From Alistipes putredinis DSM 17216 (GTDB lineage: Bacteria > Bacteroidota > Bacteroidia > Bacteroidales > Rikenellaceae), in contig NZ_DS499580.1 of NCBI RefSeq assembly GCF_000154465.1, positions 372,001 through 436,000 on the forward strand: DNA of 64,000 nucleotides, in the 5' to 3' direction. How positions within the stretch are numbered: position 1 is the stretch's first letter; the number at the start of each line of letters is the position of its first letter. This document shows, in pieces, positions 17,817 to 26,360 of this stretch. Position numbers and translations under genes: made by a program. The notes below the pieces were generated by a model, which did not search any database, was not told where the DNA came from, and was given only the letters and a program-made list of their open reading frames with translations.

Positions 17817-20078
17817 TTATTTGAGTGTTATGGTTACGGCTCCCCCGCGCGAGATCCGCGTGCCGGGAGCGATGCTTTGGTATTGGACGGAGCCTCGTCC
17901 CGAGAAGGAAACTCTGAGGCCCCGGCTTTCGAGCAGGAACAGGGCGTCTTTGAGTCCCATGCCTACGACGTTGGGCATCGTTTGGTCGTCCTGTGCGAGC
18001 GTCGAGATCGTGACGTTCGAGAGGGAGTCGATCCGTACCGTTCCCCAGCCTTTGCGGTCTTCGAACGAGGTGCGGGGCGAGAATTTGTCGGCGATGCGGC
18101 GGATCTGGGCGATGTCGCCGCCTTTGATTCGCCGGGGATAGTGTTTTTCCCCTGAATTTTCCGGCGAGAGATCCCAGTCGTGCTCCCGGTTGTAGAGGTA
18201 GGTGACGACTTTCTTGACCACCGGACCCGAGAGCGGGCCGCCGTAGTAGGATTTGCCGGCCTGCCGCTTGGTGTGGATCGTCGTGAGCACCGTGTAGCGA
18301 GGGTTGTGAGCCGGGAAGTAGGCGACCATGCTGCCGATGTAATAGCCGTCGCGGTAGCCGATTTTGTCGTCGGCGTATTGGGCCGTACCGGTCTTGGCCG
18401 CTACGGTGTAGAGGGTCGTGTCGCGGAAAAATCCAGCACCCGTACCTTCCGTGCCGACGCTTTCGAGAAGTTTGCGGACCTCACGCAGCGTACGTTCGGA
18501 GCAGACTTTATCCACGAGAGTCTGGGTTTTGAAGTGCTTGACCACGTCCCCGTCCCGACGCAGCTCCCGGACCAGAATCGGCGAGATCATCTTGCCGTCG
18601 TTGGCAATGGCGTTGTAGAGGGTGATGACCTGGATCGGGGAGAGTTTGATACGATAGCCGAACGAGCGGCGTACGAGCATACTGTTGGGGTCGGGCACCT
18701 CCTTCCAATCCTGAAAGAGCGGTTTTTTCTCGCCGAAAGCCTCCAGTCCGACGGTTTGGTCGAGGTGCAGCTTTTTCATGAAGTCGCTGTAACGCTCCTT
18801 GTTGTCGGCATAACGCTCCCAGATCGCCTTGGCGAAATAGACGTTCGACGACTGGGCGACCGCCGTGCGGAAATCCATGTCGTTGAATCCGGCGTGCGAA
18901 TCCTGCACCCGGATGCCGCCGACCTTCACCACACGTCCGTTGCCCGTGTCGTAGGTCTGGTCCAGCGGCATATCCGCGTCGTCCAGCAACAGCAGCATCG
19001 AAGCCAGCTTGAAGGTCGAGCCCGGCTCCGTGTTACGCCCGATGGCGTAGTTCTCCCGCTCGGCGTATCCGCCGCCGGGGGTGCGCCCCAGATTCACGAG
19101 GGCGAGGATTTCGCCCGTGCGGACCTCCATCACGATCGTGGTGCCCCAGATGGCGTTCTGGGCTTCGAGCTGTTCGCGCAGGTAACGGTTCGCCACGTCC
19201 TGCACATCGAGATCGAGCGTCGTGACCACGTCCAGTCCATCGATCGGGTCGATGTTGTCGCCGTCCACGACGCGGCCGTAAAAACCCCGGGCGATGCGTT
19301 GGCGCGTGGCCCGACCGTCGCGGCCGGCCAACTCTTCGCGATAGACGGCCTCGATGCCGTAGTTGCCTCGGTCGCCGGTCAGTCCGATCGTGCGGCGCCC
19401 CAGTTCGCCCTGCGGATAGATGCGTTCGTCGCTTTCACGCAGGTTGTAAACCATGCCCATGTTCCAGTTCAGGAGCGGGTATTTGCGCAGGGTTTCCCAT
19501 TCGGTGTAGTCGATGTCGCGGGGAAAGATTTGGACGGGAGTGTGGTCGCGCAGGGTATCGTAGAGTTTTTTCGGCACGAATTCCCGGTCCAAAATCCGGT
19601 CGATCCAGCGGGCGATGCGTCCTTCGGAGCGGGGAACGAGGGTGTCCTTGCGGTATTTTACCTGGTAGTGTTTGGCATGCTGCGTGCGGAACATGCGACG
19701 GTATTCGGCTGCGGATCTGTCGCCGAAATAGGCGGCAAGTAGTTTGGACAGCGAGTCGCTCTGTTCGTGGAACGTACGCACGGAGTCGAGCCCCGGGCTG
19801 CCGAAATCGAATTCGACGCGGTAGCGGAAGATCGAGGTGGCCAGCGGATCTCCGTCCCGCGTGAGGATGTTGCCCCGCTGGGCCGGGATGATCTGTTCGG
19901 TGAAGATGCGTCCGGCGAGCCGTTCGGCATTGTAGGCGACCTCCGAGCTGAAGAGCTGCACCCATACCAGACGTGCGAAGATGAGCAGTCCCGCCAGGAT
20001 GAAGAGGATGTAGAGCAACCTCACCCGCAGCAGGATGTCGCTTTTGATGCGCGATTTTTCCGGTTTCATCTTGCTCAT
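17817..20078 (-). CDS. ftsI: Septal penicillin-binding protein (FtsI/PBP3) with PASTA domain
   Basis: Class B transpeptidase that cross-links septal peptidoglycan, anchored by one N-terminal helix (about residues 19-41). A dimerisation domain follows, then the transpeptidase with S354-T-F-K357, SSN (410-412) and KTG (562-564), all intact. The last 65 or so residues form a PASTA domain (MPNVVGMGLKDALFLLESRG...). 753 residues, larger than E. coli FtsI but usual for Bacteroidota. Its start codon overlaps the ftsL stop by one base (TGATG), so translation is probably coupled, in keeping with FtsL, FtsI and FtsW acting as a complex. Confidence 0.96.
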   Translation of the reverse strand: MSKMKPEKSRIKSDILLRVRLLYILFILAGLLIFARLVWVQLFSSEVAYNAERLAGRIFTEQIIPAQRGNILTRDGDPLATSIFRYRVEFDFGSPGLDSVRTFHEQSDSLSKLLAAYFGDRSAAEYRRMFRTQHAKHYQVKYRKDTLVPRSEGRIARWIDRILDREFVPKKLYDTLRDHTPVQIFPRDIDYTEWETLRKYPLLNWNMGMVYNLRESDERIYPQGELGRRTIGLTGDRGNYGIEAVYREELAGRDGRATRQRIARGFYGRVVDGDNIDPIDGLDVVTTLDLDVQDVANRYLREQLEAQNAIWGTTIVMEVRTGEILALVNLGRTPGGGYAERENYAIGRNTEPGSTFKLASMLLLLDDADMPLDQTYDTGNGRVVKVGGIRVQDSHAGFNDMDFRTAVAQSSNVYFAKAIWERYADNKERYSDFMKKLHLDQTVGLEAFGEKKPLFQDWKEVPDPNSMLVRRSFGYRIKLSPIQVITLYNAIANDGKMISPILVRELRRDGDVVKHFKTQTLVDKVCSERTLREVRKLLESVGTEGTGAGFFRDTTLYTVAAKTGTAQYADDKIGYRDGYYIGSMVAYFPAHNPRYTVLTTIHTKRQAGKSYYGGPLSGPVVKKVVTYLYNREHDWDLSPENSGEKHYPRRIKGGDIAQIRRIADKFSPRTSFEDRKGWGTVRIDSLSNVTISTLAQDDQTMPNVVGMGLKDALFLLESRGLRVSFSGRGSVQYQSIAPGTRISRGGAVTITLK

Positions 20079-20596
20079 CAGTCGTCGAGAATTTCACCCG
20101 GAACGACCGGGTCGTACAAGTCGATGCCCCGTCGGCGCAGCTCTTCGAGGATGGCCGAGTGGGTCGTATGGCGGAAACGCTGCTCCTGAAGGCGCGTCGA
20201 GCGCTCGCGCAGCATCTGGACCTCGCGGTAAAGCCGCGAGTATTTCATGTCGAGGTGCAGCGCCGTGAACATTACGAAGATGCTGACGAAAAACATCGCG
20301 GCGATGCAAATCATGTAACGATAGTATTCCGAGGCTCCTTTCCGAACCAGAATATTGCCCGAAAAGAGGAGCCAGAAGATGTTCGAGCGGCGGCGCTCCT
20401 CCTTGCGCTGCTCCTCCTGCCGGGCCTCCTCTTCGGCCTGCTCCCGCTCCCGGTCGGCACGAATTTCCTCGTCGGCTTCGCCGCTCTGCACGCGCAGCAC
20501 TTCGCGCCGGATGCGGCGGGCGAGCTCTTCCTCCCGCTCCCGGGCGGCACGCTCCTCGTCGGTGACGGGGTCGAATTCGTGGTCGTTGTATTTCAT
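20078..20596 (-). CDS. FtsL-like division protein with long charged cytoplasmic tail
   Basis: A 172-residue bitopic protein in the ftsL position between rsmH and ftsI. The first 70 or so residues are almost entirely Glu/Arg (for example EREQAEEEARQEEQRKEERRR), followed by one transmembrane helix near residues 94-113 (YMICIAAMFFVSIFVMFTAL) and a short periplasmic coiled coil (LYREVQMLRERSTRLQEQ). Helix plus leucine-zipper-like coil is the FtsL architecture; the sequence itself is not conserved in this family. E. coli FtsL has a cytoplasmic tail of only a few dozen residues. Assignment is by position and topology. Confidence 0.8.
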   Translation of the reverse strand: MKYNDHEFDPVTDEERAAREREEELARRIRREVLRVQSGEADEEIRADREREQAEEEARQEEQRKEERRRSNIFWLLFSGNILVRKGASEYYRYMICIAAMFFVSIFVMFTALHLDMKYSRLYREVQMLRERSTRLQEQRFRHTTHSAILEELRRRGIDLYDPVVPGEILDD

Positions 20597-20611
20597 GTCG
20601 GTCGGAAACGG

Positions 20612-21526
20612 TTATTGGCGTACGATTTTGGCAGCGGCTCGCAGTTTGGCCGAGCGCGAACGCGGGTTGCGGACGAGCTCTTCCGAGGAGGGAGTGACGG
20701 CCTTGCGCGTAATGATTTCGAACGGCGTTTCGGGCTTGCCGAAGAAATCCTTTTCGATGCGCCCCTCGAAATTGCCGCTGCGCAGGAAGTTCTTCACCAG
20801 CCGGTCTTCGAGCGAGTGGTAGGAGATCACTACCAGCCGTCCGCCGGGGCGCAGCACCTTGAGGCTCTGTTCCAGCGCCATTTTGAGCGCTTCCATTTCT
20901 CCGTTTACTTCGATGCGCAGGGCCTGGAACAGCTTGGTCAGGAATTTCGATTCGTCCTTTTTCGGGGTACAGGGCGCTACGGCCGCAACCAGGTCTGCGG
21001 TGGTCAGGATCGGCTGCGCGGTCCGTGCGCGGACGATGCAGGCGGCGACTTTCCAGGGGGTGTCGATTTCGCCCCAATCGCCCAGGATGCGGGTCAGGGC
21101 GTCGGCGTCGAGCGTGTTCACCAGGTCGGCCGCCGTGCCTCCTCCGCGCTGATTCATCCGCATGTCGAGCGGTGCTGAACCCCGGAACGAGAATCCCCGT
21201 TCGACGGCATCGAAATGGTGGGACGACACGCCCAGGTCGGCCAGGATACCATCGACCCGGGTTACTCCGTGCAGCCGCAGGGCGCCCCGCATGAAGCGGA
21301 AGTTGCTTTCGACGTAATGGAAGCGGCTGTCTTCCGGGCAGTTGTCCCGGGTATCCCGATCCTGATCGAAGGCGTAAAGACGTCCCCGGTCGCCCAGTGC
21401 CGACAGGATGCGGCGCGAATGTCCGCCACCGCCGAAGGTGAGATCGACATAGGTTCCTGCAGGATCGATGTCGAGCAGTCGGACGGACTCTTCGAGCAGG
21501 ACGGGCGTATGATAGACGGAGGTCAT
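20612..21526 (-). CDS. rsmH: 16S rRNA (cytosine(1402)-N(4))-methyltransferase
   Basis: SAM methyltransferase (formerly MraW) that modifies C1402 in the ribosomal P site; by convention one of the first genes of dcw clusters. Visible motifs: YHTPVLLEESVRLL at the start, DLTFGGGGHSRRIL (SAM loop, about residues 28-41), GILADLGVSSHHFD, ERGFSFRGSAPLDMRMNQ, LKVLRPGGRLVVISYHSLEDRLVK and NPRSRSAKLRAA at the C-terminus. 304 residues, normal. mraZ, usually just upstream, is absent: a gene on the opposite strand begins 232 nt away. Probably the first gene of a seven-gene minus-strand operon. Confidence 0.97.
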   Translation of the reverse strand: MTSVYHTPVLLEESVRLLDIDPAGTYVDLTFGGGGHSRRILSALGDRGRLYAFDQDRDTRDNCPEDSRFHYVESNFRFMRGALRLHGVTRVDGILADLGVSSHHFDAVERGFSFRGSAPLDMRMNQRGGGTAADLVNTLDADALTRILGDWGEIDTPWKVAACIVRARTAQPILTTADLVAAVAPCTPKKDESKFLTKLFQALRIEVNGEMEALKMALEQSLKVLRPGGRLVVISYHSLEDRLVKNFLRSGNFEGRIEKDFFGKPETPFEIITRKAVTPSSEELVRNPRSRSAKLRAAAKIVRQ

Positions 21527-21582
21527 TTGGCTTCGATATATATTTAGGGTGTAAAGTTAGACAATTTGCAGGGAAAAATCGT

Positions 21583-21599
21583 TATCTTTACCGAAGAAA
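21583..21599 (+). promoter_or_regulatory. Candidate promoter/leader motif shared with the mutL operon
   Basis: The 17-base string TATCTTTACCGAAGAAA occurs here and again at 48041-48057, in each case about 170 nt before the first gene of a plus-strand unit. TATCTTTA differs from the TAnnTTTG consensus only in the last base. No well-spaced -33 element is clear at either copy. The rest of the two leaders is not alike. Confidence 0.35.
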
Positions 21600-21758
21600 A
21601 AACGGTTGAGAACGGTCGTACTCCGGAAGGCCGGGGTGTCCCGCTTCCGGGATCTCCCTGTACCGATGCGGAGTTTCGATTGGAAATCCGAGCGTAGGTG
21701 CGATAGGTGCAAATCGGGCGTCGTACGACTTTCGACCGATAATTAAAAGGGTTACGTT

Positions 21759-22592
21759 ATGCCGAAAATAGATGTCGATGCCGTGCTTGCGGCAAAGGCT
21801 CCCCGGATCGCCCGATGGGTGCCGGGATTCGTTATCCGCTGGCTCAAGCGCACGATCCATCAGGACGAAATCAACTATATTCTGGATGAGTATTCCGCGC
21901 TTCCTCCTCAGCAGTTTATCCAGGCTTGTTTTAAGTTCTGGGGAGTGACCTATTCGGTCGAAGGGCTCGAAAATCTCGATCCGAAGGGACGGTATCTCTT
22001 TGCGTCGAACCATCCTTTCGGGGGAATGGACGGTATGATGCTGGCCGACGAGCTGGTCGGATATTTCGGCGATGCGCGGGTGATCGTGAACGATTTGCTG
22101 ATGCACGTCGAGCCGCTGCGACCGCTCTGGATTCCGGTGAACAAGCACGGTTCGCAATGCGGGGAATACCTGCGCAGGTTCGACGAAGCTTTCGCAAGCG
22201 ACTGTCCGATTCTGACCTTCCCGGCCGGGCTTTGTTCGCGCCGTCGGCAGGGGGTGGTGTCCGATTTGCCGTGGCGTTCGAATTTCGTCAAGCGGGCGGC
22301 GGCGTCCGGGCGCCGGATCGTGCCGGTTTTCGTCGAGGGCGAACTATCCGATTTCTTTTACCGCCTTTCCAATTTTCGGACGAAGATAGGTATCCGGTTC
22401 AATATCGAGATGCTCTATCTGCCCGACGAGATGTTTTCGCAGAAGGGAAAACATTTCCGGATACTGGTCGGGGAGCCTGTTTCGACGGACGAGCTGGTCG
22501 AATGCGGATCGTGGCAGCAGCGGGCGGATTACGTACGCGAAAAGGCGTATTCTTTGGAAAAAAAGTTGCGTGCCGAAGCAAAACACGGATAA
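21759..22592 (+). CDS. glsA: 1-acyl-sn-glycerol-3-phosphate acyltransferase family protein, GlsA-like O-acyltransferase
   Basis: PlsC-fold acyltransferase, 277 residues. The catalytic NHx4D motif reads NHPFGGMD (about residues 84-91, after RYLFAS), and a second family block is LTFPAGLCSRR. The gene lies 30 nt before a PF13444-type N-acyltransferase. In Bacteroides thetaiotaomicron such a pair, glsB (N-acyltransferase) and glsA (O-acyltransferase), makes glycine lipids; here the order is glsA then glsB. The pairing makes that role likely, with related serine or ornithine lipids as alternatives. Peripheral inner-membrane location expected. Confidence 0.8.
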   Translation: MPKIDVDAVLAAKAPRIARWVPGFVIRWLKRTIHQDEINYILDEYSALPPQQFIQACFKFWGVTYSVEGLENLDPKGRYLFASNHPFGGMDGMMLADELVGYFGDARVIVNDLLMHVEPLRPLWIPVNKHGSQCGEYLRRFDEAFASDCPILTFPAGLCSRRRQGVVSDLPWRSNFVKRAAASGRRIVPVFVEGELSDFFYRLSNFRTKIGIRFNIEMLYLPDEMFSQKGKHFRILVGEPVSTDELVECGSWQQRADYVREKAYSLEKKLRAEAKHG

Positions 22593-22622
22593 ATTGTTTA
22601 GTTTTGCTCTAAATTTAACAGC

Positions 22623-23615
22623 ATGGAACCCATCATAGAGCCTGTAAGCCGAAGTCTGTTGCTCGCGGAATTGACCCCTGAACGCAAGGTCCGAAATACG
22701 AACAAGGCTTCGAATGAAATCTATATTTTCGATGCCGCCGAATGCCCGTCCCTGCTGCGGGAGATCGGACGCCTGCGGGAGGTCGCCTTCCGGTCGGCGG
22801 GGGGCGGAACGGGGCTCGCCGTGGATATAGACGAGGAGGATCTCGCCGGCGACGGTTATTACCAGTTGATCGTCTGGGACCCTGCGGAGCAGGAGATCGT
22901 GGGCGGTTATCGCTTTATCGTCTGCACGTCGGAAAATCCCCGGCATCTTTCCACTGAACATTATTTCACCTTCAGCGACAAATTCCGCAAGGAATACCTG
23001 CCCTATACCATCGAACTGGGGCGTTCGTTCGTACAGCCTTCCTATCAGTCGCGCGGCAATTCGAAGAGTATCTATGCGCTGGACAACCTCTGGGACGGTT
23101 TGGGGGCGCTTGTGGTGCTGAATCCCAAGGTGAAATACCTTTTCGGCAAGGTGACGATGTACGCTTCGTACAAGGCTATGGCACGCAATGCCCTGATCTG
23201 GTTCCTGCGCCGTTATTTTCCCGATCCCGATCATCTGGTGGCGGGTAAAAATCCCGTGCAGCTCGATTTGGACGATCCCTATTACGAGCATTTTTTCACG
23301 GGCAAGACCTATGAGGAGAATTACCGTATCCTGATCCAGCGCATCCGCGAGTTCAACGAGAACATTCCTCCGCTGATCAATGCCTATATGAATCTCTCGC
23401 CTACGATGCGGGTGTTCGATACGGTAATCAACACCGATTTCGGCGGTGTGGAGGAGACGGGTATTCTGCTGACCATTCCGGACATTTATCCCGAGAAAAA
23501 ACAGCGTTATATGCGTTGGCAGGGGTGGCGTGAAAACCTCAAGCAGCGCCGGGAACATTTCCGCCTCCGCCTGCAGGAGCATCTCTCGCGTATCGGGAAA
23601 AGATGGGAAGTGTAG
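22623..23615 (+). CDS. glsB: GNAT-fold N-acyltransferase, GlsB/OlsB-like
   Basis: 330-residue protein of the acyl-ACP-dependent N-acyltransferase family (PF13444; OlsB, GlsB and hemolysin-like proteins). Visible segments: LREVAFRSAGGGTGLAVDIDEED near residue 51, YYQLIVWDPAEQEIVGGYRF, and TIELGRSFVQPSYQSRG, the acyl-carrier-binding stretch typical of the family. It would N-acylate an amino acid (glycine in Bacteroides) with a 3-hydroxy fatty acid before GlsA adds the second chain. It starts 30 nt after the glsA-like gene, with TAGTTTTG at 22599-22606 as a possible extra internal -7 element. A terminator follows at 23655. Confidence 0.82.
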   Translation: MEPIIEPVSRSLLLAELTPERKVRNTNKASNEIYIFDAAECPSLLREIGRLREVAFRSAGGGTGLAVDIDEEDLAGDGYYQLIVWDPAEQEIVGGYRFIVCTSENPRHLSTEHYFTFSDKFRKEYLPYTIELGRSFVQPSYQSRGNSKSIYALDNLWDGLGALVVLNPKVKYLFGKVTMYASYKAMARNALIWFLRRYFPDPDHLVAGKNPVQLDLDDPYYEHFFTGKTYEENYRILIQRIREFNENIPPLINAYMNLSPTMRVFDTVINTDFGGVEETGILLTIPDIYPEKKQRYMRWQGWRENLKQRREHFRLRLQEHLSRIGKRWEV

Positions 23616-23654
23616 TCGAGCCGGATTTTCCCGGGTCGGATGTCTTATTTTGAT

Positions 23655-23684
23655 AAAATTACGCCTTTTCGGTGTAATTTTTTT
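23655..23684 (+). terminator. Terminator after glsA-glsB
   Basis: Stem AAAATTACGCC / GGTGTAATTTT (one G-U pair) with a short loop and a run of T, about 40 nt after the glsB stop codon. Confidence 0.75.
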
Positions 23685-23743
23685 GTTTATGGATGCGGAA
23701 TTTCTCGAAAAATTGTAATTTTATAGAGAAAAGAGAAGTTTGT

Positions 23744-25756
23744 ATGCGTACAAGATTGGTAGTGTCTTTTTTTATCTGTTTTTTGCTGCAGGCATGCTCC
23801 GGAGCTTCGACGACGAAGACGAATGGAGTGTCGAACACATCGGGAAACGATCAGGCCGGATGTATCGCCTTGGATACGATCGGCATCGATGGTGCGGTCG
23901 AGAAGTTCGTATGGAACGAAGAGGATGGAATCGGCTTCTTAATTCAGGATAATAGCTATTTGGACTTTATTAAATCGTCTTTCACATCGAGGCCGGTGTT
24001 TGCTATGCAGGCTGCTGACGGTCGAATAACCTATTCGACGGAGGATTTGATGAAAGAGATGTGGCCGAAAGAGCGGATCGAGGATCCTGTTTCGGTCGTA
24101 GCTTGGCGACCGTATGGATTTGCGTTACAAGAGGACGGGAGTTTTTTTCTTCCGGTCGGTGTGGCGCAGTATGATGAGAAGGGGTGCCGGAGCGTGCCTA
24201 TGCTCGGCCGGTACCGGGGAAATCTGGCTGAAATGACACTCGATTTCGAAAATATGTTCTCCGCTGTGGAGTTGCGATTGAGGAAAGACAGCTTCGCTCT
24301 CGAACCGATTAAGGTGAAACAAGTTATTTTGCAGGGAAACGACGGTGAAATTCTGGCAGGATCGATCAAGGTGGTAGCCAGTAGGCAGGAGCTGCCCGAC
24401 AGTGTGTGCGAAGAGAGGAAAGTCAGTCCTTGCGTCGTATTGGATTGCGGATCGGGGGTGGAGCTGACGGAAGAATCGACCTCTTTTTATCTGCCTGTAC
24501 TGCCTGTGGAGTTTCGCCGAGGGTATTCGTTAACGGTCGTGACGGATCGTGACAGCGGGAATATGTTCAGGATTCAATGCGGTGGCAAATTCCCCGTAAG
24601 ATTGAAAAAAGGTCGGATATACCGTGCGGCGGATACGATTGTTCGCCCGGCGTATCTGCAATACATGATTCCCGATCCCAATTTCCGGGCTTATCTTTTG
24701 GAACAGGGGTATATCGAAGAGATCGGCGAAAACGGGAGCCGGGTCGTAGTAACACCTGCCGGTCGGGCTGCGACGAAGATAGATTGTTCGAGGCGGGGTA
24801 TCGCTTCCTTAGCAGGAATCGAGTATTTCCCGCTGTTGGAGGAGTTGAATTGCTGTATGAATATGATATCGACGTTGGATTTGACGCAGAATCCTCGTTT
24901 GGTAAAGTTGGATTGTTCGGGAAATTGTCTTAAATCCTTGGATGTAAGCCATAATTCGGTGCTAATGGAGTTACGGTGCATGTTGAATGAGCTGGTGGCA
25001 TTGGAAACGGATCGGAATCCGAAGCTGACTGTTTTGCATTGTGCATTTAATCGCTCGTTGAAAGCGTTGGATGTGACTGGTAATCCCCTGTTGAAAGAGT
25101 TGGTGTGCACGGAAAACAGTCTGTCGAGTTTGGATGTGTCGCATAATTTGGAACTGAAAAAACTTATGTGCGGAAATGGTTTTGTCAAAAAGAACCGTTT
25201 GGAAACCCTGGATGTTAGTAAAAATACCAAACTCGACACGTTGGAATGCTCGGGCTGTTGGCTGAAAACCTTGGATGTCAGTCGGAACCGGGATTTGATA
25301 TATTTGAATTGCAGTAGAAATGAATTGGAGCGTCTGAATCTCGGCGCTGTTCCGAATTTGAAGGAATTGGATTGTCCCATGAATAAATTGAGCCGACTGG
25401 ACGTATCTCGTTGCAAGGCTCTGACATGGATTTCGTGCGACAGGAACTCGCTCTCCTCGTTAGATGTATCCCACAACCGGTCGTTAAATTGGCTGTCGTG
25501 TGGTGAAAATTTGCTTACTACGTTGGATGTGTCGCATAATTCGGTGTTGGAAACGTTGTGGTGTAATGACAACCAATTGACTACGTTGGATCTTTCGGGA
25601 AATCCGATTTTGAGAAAGCTGTATTGTTGCAATAACCGGTTGTCCTCTTTGGACTTGAGTAAAAATAAATTCTTGGAACCGAGGAATGTGTCCGATCACG
25701 GGAACTGTTTCCCGGAGGAAGAGGGTTCGATTGTGGTTAATTCCTGCTGTTTCTGA
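23744..25756 (+). CDS. Leucine-rich-repeat lipoprotein with a cysteine ladder
   Basis: About 670 residues. The lipoprotein signal MRTRLVVSFFICFLLQACS has its lipobox Cys at 18; I chose the ATG at 23744 because it opens this signal (a longer reading from 23693 adds a polar stretch). The next 290 or so residues form no domain I recognise. IPDPNFRAYLLEQGY, a common lead-in to bacterial LRRs, is followed by about 13 repeats of roughly 21 residues with the pattern L-x-x-L-x-C-x-x-N-x-L-x-x-L-D-V-S. Nearly every repeat has Cys at the same strand position. The protein ends in CCF. The gene is visibly richer in A and T than its neighbours, suggesting acquisition. Probably surface or periplasmic binding; partner unknown. 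It stands alone between two terminators. Confidence 0.85.
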   Translation: MRTRLVVSFFICFLLQACSGASTTKTNGVSNTSGNDQAGCIALDTIGIDGAVEKFVWNEEDGIGFLIQDNSYLDFIKSSFTSRPVFAMQAADGRITYSTEDLMKEMWPKERIEDPVSVVAWRPYGFALQEDGSFFLPVGVAQYDEKGCRSVPMLGRYRGNLAEMTLDFENMFSAVELRLRKDSFALEPIKVKQVILQGNDGEILAGSIKVVASRQELPDSVCEERKVSPCVVLDCGSGVELTEESTSFYLPVLPVEFRRGYSLTVVTDRDSGNMFRIQCGGKFPVRLKKGRIYRAADTIVRPAYLQYMIPDPNFRAYLLEQGYIEEIGENGSRVVVTPAGRAATKIDCSRRGIASLAGIEYFPLLEELNCCMNMISTLDLTQNPRLVKLDCSGNCLKSLDVSHNSVLMELRCMLNELVALETDRNPKLTVLHCAFNRSLKALDVTGNPLLKELVCTENSLSSLDVSHNLELKKLMCGNGFVKKNRLETLDVSKNTKLDTLECSGCWLKTLDVSRNRDLIYLNCSRNELERLNLGAVPNLKELDCPMNKLSRLDVSRCKALTWISCDRNSLSSLDVSHNRSLNWLSCGENLLTTLDVSHNSVLETLWCNDNQLTTLDLSGNPILRKLYCCNNRLSSLDLSKNKFLEPRNVSDHGNCFPEEEGSIVVNSCCF

Positions 25757-25764
25757 AAAATGAA

Positions 25765-25799
25765 AAAGGGGCTGTCTAACAGTTTTAGACAGCCCCTTT
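25765..25799. terminator. Strong bidirectional terminator between the LRR gene and kdsC
   Basis: A perfect 15-bp stem (AAAGGGGCTGTCTAA / TTAGACAGCCCCTTT) with a 5-nt loop lies between the convergent LRR gene and the comEC-kdsC unit. Confidence 0.9.
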
Positions 25800-25814
25800 C
25801 GTTGCTTTTTGGTT

Positions 25815-26360
25815 TTACCGCGACGCGGCGATATTCGAGCTGTGCATGCCCCGGGAATCGCGGGCCCAGTCGTCCCTGGCGCGGAGTACCTGTTCGATGA
25901 TGTCGCGCACGCAGCCGTGCCCGCCCGCGAACTCCGAAACGTAGCGCGAGGCTTCGATCACCTCGGATGCCGCATCCGAGGGACAGACGGGGATTCCGAC
26001 TGCCTTCATACACTCCAGGTCCGGGATGTCGTCGCCCATGTAGATGACGTTCGCCGGATCGAGTCCGTGGCGTGCGAAGAAATCCTGCATGGCCGATATT
26101 TTGTCCATGCAGTCCAGGTAAACATCTGTGATTCCCAGCATTTTGAGCCGGTGGTCGAGCGTTGCGCCCCGTCCGCCCGTGATGATGCACACTTTGTAGC
26201 CCATACGGAGCGCATAGGCGATGGCATAGCCGTCCTTGGCATAGTATTTTCGGATGAAATCCCCATCGACCAGGGGCATGATTCCCCCGTCGGTCATTAC
26301 GCCGTCCACGTCGAAAATGAACGCTTCGGTCTTTACGATGTCTTCTTTGAAGTTTCCCAT
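25815..26360 (-). CDS. kdsC: 3-deoxy-D-manno-octulosonate 8-phosphate phosphatase (HAD family)
   Basis: HAD-superfamily phosphatase of 181 residues without a cap domain, as in KdsC, which makes Kdo for the LPS inner core. Motif I is FDVDGVMTDGG (residues about 15-25, catalytic Asp pair), motif II ITGG near residue 60, and motif IV YMGDDIPDLECM near 110, followed by CPSDAA, typical of KdsC. The start overlaps the preceding DUF2520 gene by 28 nt. Some YrbI-like HADs act on other sugar phosphates, but KdsC is the best call. It is the last gene of its unit and is followed by a strong terminator. Confidence 0.9.
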   Translation of the reverse strand: MGNFKEDIVKTEAFIFDVDGVMTDGGIMPLVDGDFIRKYYAKDGYAIAYALRMGYKVCIITGGRGATLDHRLKMLGITDVYLDCMDKISAMQDFFARHGLDPANVIYMGDDIPDLECMKAVGIPVCPSDAASEVIEASRYVSEFAGGHGCVRDIIEQVLRARDDWARDSRGMHSSNIAASR

